Shown here piece by piece: positions 6,180-7,778 of a DNA stretch of 7,778 nucleotides. The notes beneath the pieces were generated by a model. That model was not told where the DNA came from. It made no database searches and saw only the letters and a list, made by a program, of their open reading frames with translations. Origin of the DNA: JBCDIQ01 sp039024295 (GTDB taxonomy: Bacteria > Bacteroidota > Bacteroidia > J057). The stretch is from the NCBI GenBank assembly GCA_039024295.1, contig JBCDIQ010000294.1:1-7778 (forward strand). Reading direction: 5' to 3'. Every line of letters begins with the position of its first letter. Position 1 is the first letter of the stretch. Made by a program: the position numbers and the translations under genes.

Positions 6180-7027
6180 ACGCAGAAGCTACCCCCAAAT
6201 CTCGCTCTTCCAATGACTTGGCAGACATCCTGTTTCAGGACAAAAACCTGTCCTATGGCGCGTACGTGCTTCGGAGGGCATATGCCAGCGACCTGGGTAT
6301 GTCGTTCCTGATTTCAGTTTTTGTGCTGGTAATGGTGTTCGTATCCCCCCTTATCATAGACTGGCTAAAAGGAGAGGAAGAAGAGGAACCCATTAAAACG
6401 GTGCGGGTGCTCTCTTACTCTGAGTTATCCGCTCCTCCTCCTATTGAGCGCAAGAAAGTTCCCCCTCCGCCAAAACCTGAGATCAAGATTCCACCAAAGA
6501 AGTCTCAGCTTAAATTTATTCCGCCAAAAGTAAAACCAGATGAAGAAGTAAAAGATGAGGAGGTACCTACCCAAGACGACTTGCTCAATAAGCTTGCAGG
6601 CACAGAAACCGTGGTAGGAAATGACAGCATTGGCTTGGACGAGGGAGATCCAGATGCGGTTGAAATGCCAGAGGAAGTGATTGCCGCTCCACCGCCCCCG
6701 AAGGAAGAGGTCTTCGACTTTGTGGCTTACATGCCGGAATTCCCGGGAGGTTCGACTGAGCTGCTGAAGTTCCTCACCCGAGAAATTGTTTATCCCTCAC
6801 GGGCAAAAGAATTTGGCGTTCAGGGAGTGGTAGTTATCAAATTTGTCGTCCAGGCAGATGGTGAAATCACAAAGGTAGGCATCATACAAGGATTGCATCC
6901 TGATTGTGACAATGAAGCGATACGTGCTATTCGTCGCATGCCTAAATGGATTCCTGGAAGAAATGGAGAGTTCCCAGTTCCCGTGCGCGTGGTCATGCCT
7001 GTACATTTTAAACTCGTGGATAGGTAG
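6176..7027 (+). CDS. tonB: TonB energy-transducing protein
   Basis: TonB spans the periplasm and passes the energy of the ExbB/ExbD motor to TonB-dependent outer-membrane receptors. The 283-residue protein opens with the Bacteroidota-type cytoplasmic stretch LFQDKNLSYGAYVLRRAY (19-36). A single membrane helix at about 42-63 follows, then an acidic EEEEE patch (67-71). The periplasmic linker is rich in Pro, Lys and Glu (about 86-122, with APPPP at 171-175). The C-terminal TonB fold occupies about 193-283. It carries the usual motifs YPSRAKEFGVQG, VVIKFVVQADGEI, EAIRAIRRMPKWIPG and VVMPVHFKL, so the receptor-binding domain appears complete. The start overlaps the stop of the second exbD. The gene is last in the cluster and is followed by a heptamer repeat and a strong terminator. 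No TonB-dependent receptor is nearby, so this is probably a general rather than receptor-dedicated Ton system. Confidence 0.96.
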   Translation: MNAEATPKSRSSNDLADILFQDKNLSYGAYVLRRAYASDLGMSFLISVFVLVMVFVSPLIIDWLKGEEEEEPIKTVRVLSYSELSAPPPIERKKVPPPPKPEIKIPPKKSQLKFIPPKVKPDEEVKDEEVPTQDDLLNKLAGTETVVGNDSIGLDEGDPDAVEMPEEVIAAPPPPKEEVFDFVAYMPEFPGGSTELLKFLTREIVYPSRAKEFGVQGVVVIKFVVQADGEITKVGIIQGLHPDCDNEAIRAIRRMPKWIPGRNGEFPVPVRVVMPVHFKLVDR

Positions 7028-7061
7028 GGTTAGGTATTGGGAATTAGCTTTCAGGTGATAG
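7028..7061 (-). repeat. Inverted copy of the CCTAAYA heptamer repeat
   Basis: Directly after the tonB stop codon the sequence divides into five units of 7 bases (GGTTAGG, TATTGGG, AATTAGC, TTTCAGG, TGATAGA). The reverse complement matches 4881-4914 downstream of exbB at 27 of 34 positions with no gap. The match keeps the order of the different units, including the rarer CCCAATA unit. It is therefore a second copy of a specific element and not just similar base composition. Confidence 0.85.
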
Positions 7062-7097
7062 AAAAATATTCCCGCTTCGGCGGGATTTTTTGTTTTT
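7062..7097 (+). terminator. Strong intrinsic terminator of the exbB-tonB cluster
   Basis: TCCCGC (7070-7075), the tetraloop TTCG and GCGGGA (7080-7085) form a perfect 6-bp hairpin with the very stable C(UUCG)G loop. TTTTTT (7086-7091), G and TTTTT follow. An A-rich stretch (7063-7068) precedes the stem, so the structure could also stop leftward transcripts to some degree. It lies 43 bases after the tonB stop codon. Confidence 0.95.
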
Positions 7098-7279
7098 GGC
7101 ATTTACAAGGCGAGGTTATCCTGGGTTGAACCAAGGACGGAATTGGATAGATTCAACGACACAGCTACGAACTTGAAGGACAAACTCCTTATACACAGCG
7201 ATTCAGAGGTTACAATGGATTGATTTCCAATATGTCTACGAATAAAGACATTCACTTTCACGCTATAAATACATTTACC

Positions 7280-7702
7280 ATGAAACCTCTACCCTTACCC
7301 ATTAGGCTACTTGCTGTAACTTGCTGCTTGATCAGCACCCTATCAATCGGAATGGCCCAATCTACTTTGGATACCGGGTTGGTTGCCTATTATCCGTTCA
7401 ATGGTGATGCCCTGGACCAAAGTGGACGGAATAACCATGGAACTGTTTTGGGTGCCACCCTCACTACCGACCGCAAAGGCAAACCCAACAGTGCCTATGC
7501 TTTCGATGGGGAAGACGATTACATAGACTTTGGGGACAGTGCCGATTTCCGATTTTCCACTGATTTCAGCATTTCTTTATGGATCGAATATCCCGGTGGG
7601 TCACAGGATGGCAGCATCATCTACAAATTCAACAACTCCAATCCATTTAACCAGTATGGATTCGGAGTTTTCGAAATGGTATGCTGGAGATTTAATTGTT
7701 AA
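7280..7702 (+). CDS. LamG-domain surface protein, apparently cut short in mid-domain
   Basis: This 140-residue reading frame starts with a signal peptide (about 1-26, MKPLPLPIRLLAVTCC then a hydrophobic core, cleavage after GMA). It then enters a concanavalin A-like LamG domain. Recognisable pieces are GLVAYYPFNGDALDQSG (33-49), NNHGTV, the FDGEDDYIDFGD strand (75-86) and FSISLWIEYPGG (96-107) followed by GSIIYKF. LamG domains of this kind bind carbohydrate or protein and usually span 150 residues or more, within large secreted proteins. Here the similarity stops at about residue 130 (NQYGFGV) and the frame ends ten residues later at a TAA, without the second half of the domain. Either a frameshift, a rearrangement or an assembly error has broken the gene. 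ATG 7280 is preferred over upstream in-frame ATGs at 7220 and 7232 because the signal peptide begins there. No Shine-Dalgarno is seen. Confidence 0.7.
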   Translation: MKPLPLPIRLLAVTCCLISTLSIGMAQSTLDTGLVAYYPFNGDALDQSGRNNHGTVLGATLTTDRKGKPNSAYAFDGEDDYIDFGDSADFRFSTDFSISLWIEYPGGSQDGSIIYKFNNSNPFNQYGFGVFEMVCWRFNC

Positions 7703-7778
7703 AGCATCGGAATCTGTAGAAGTTTTGGGTACATCACCCGATGCTAAGTTTCCCAGTCTTCTGTTTGCAGATGTTGAT
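7656..7778 (+). CDS. Partial frame resembling a filamentous haemagglutinin repeat, open to window end
   Basis: In the frame one base ahead of the LamG frame, the sequence is open from before the LamG break to the right edge. It reads GDLIVKASESVEVLGTS followed by PDAKFPSLLF (about 7686-7766). That text closely recalls the repeated unit of large cyanobacterial haemagglutination-type adhesins of two-partner secretion (pattern GDLTVKASESVEVIGTS, FPSGLF). This is pattern recall, not a database match. An ATG at 7656 could be a start, but there is no ribosome binding site and the frame is also open upstream of it. The fragment may therefore be the interior of a gene joined to the LamG gene by a frameshift or rearrangement. 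The piece is too short to settle its identity. Confidence 0.4.
   Translation, partial: MDSEFSKWYAGDLIVKASESVEVLGTSPDAKFPSLLFADVD

Overview
The window looks like chromosomal DNA of a member of the Bacteroidota, possibly a Saprospiria-like or Cytophagia-like lineage. The grounds are a cell-surface protein with a type IX secretion (Por) C-terminal sorting domain, an ExbB-ExbD-ExbD-TonB cluster with the N-terminal TonB signature of that phylum, a LamG surface protein, and gene starts that mostly lack a Shine-Dalgarno sequence. The lineage is inferred from protein style only.

Layout. Positions 1-1103 are a CRISPR array of 17 repeats (29 bp) and 16 complete spacers (36-38 bp). It runs off the left edge in the middle of a spacer. 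The complement of the repeat ends in ATTGAAAC, so the array is most likely transcribed leftwards from a leader at about 1104-1392. No cas gene lies in the window. Positions 1393-3576 (minus) encode a 727-residue secreted protein with a very glycine-rich middle and a type IX sorting domain. A 377-bp divergent intergenic region follows. Positions 3954-7027 (plus) are the energy-transducing cluster exbB, exbD, exbD, tonB, closed by a strong terminator with a UUCG loop at 7070-7091. From 7280 a LamG-domain protein with a signal peptide begins but breaks off in mid-domain. A different frame, reading like a cyanobacterial-type filamentous haemagglutinin repeat, is open to the window end.

How the genes work together. 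ExbB and the two ExbD proteins should form an inner-membrane proton channel that energises TonB, which spans the periplasm to drive TonB-dependent outer-membrane receptors (none encoded here). The 727-residue protein and the LamG protein are envelope or surface products with no evident regulatory link to the cluster. The CRISPR array is an independent defence locus.

The structure least explained by genes is a set of intergenic repeats with a strict 7-nt period. They occur after exbB (4833-4970), after the first exbD (5578-5652) and after tonB (7028-7061). Those after exbB and tonB belong to one family and match unit by unit in inverted orientation; the one after exbD is a second family with the same period. 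The other points worth attention are two nearly identical CRISPR spacers that differ at one seed position, and the LamG/haemagglutinin junction at the right edge.
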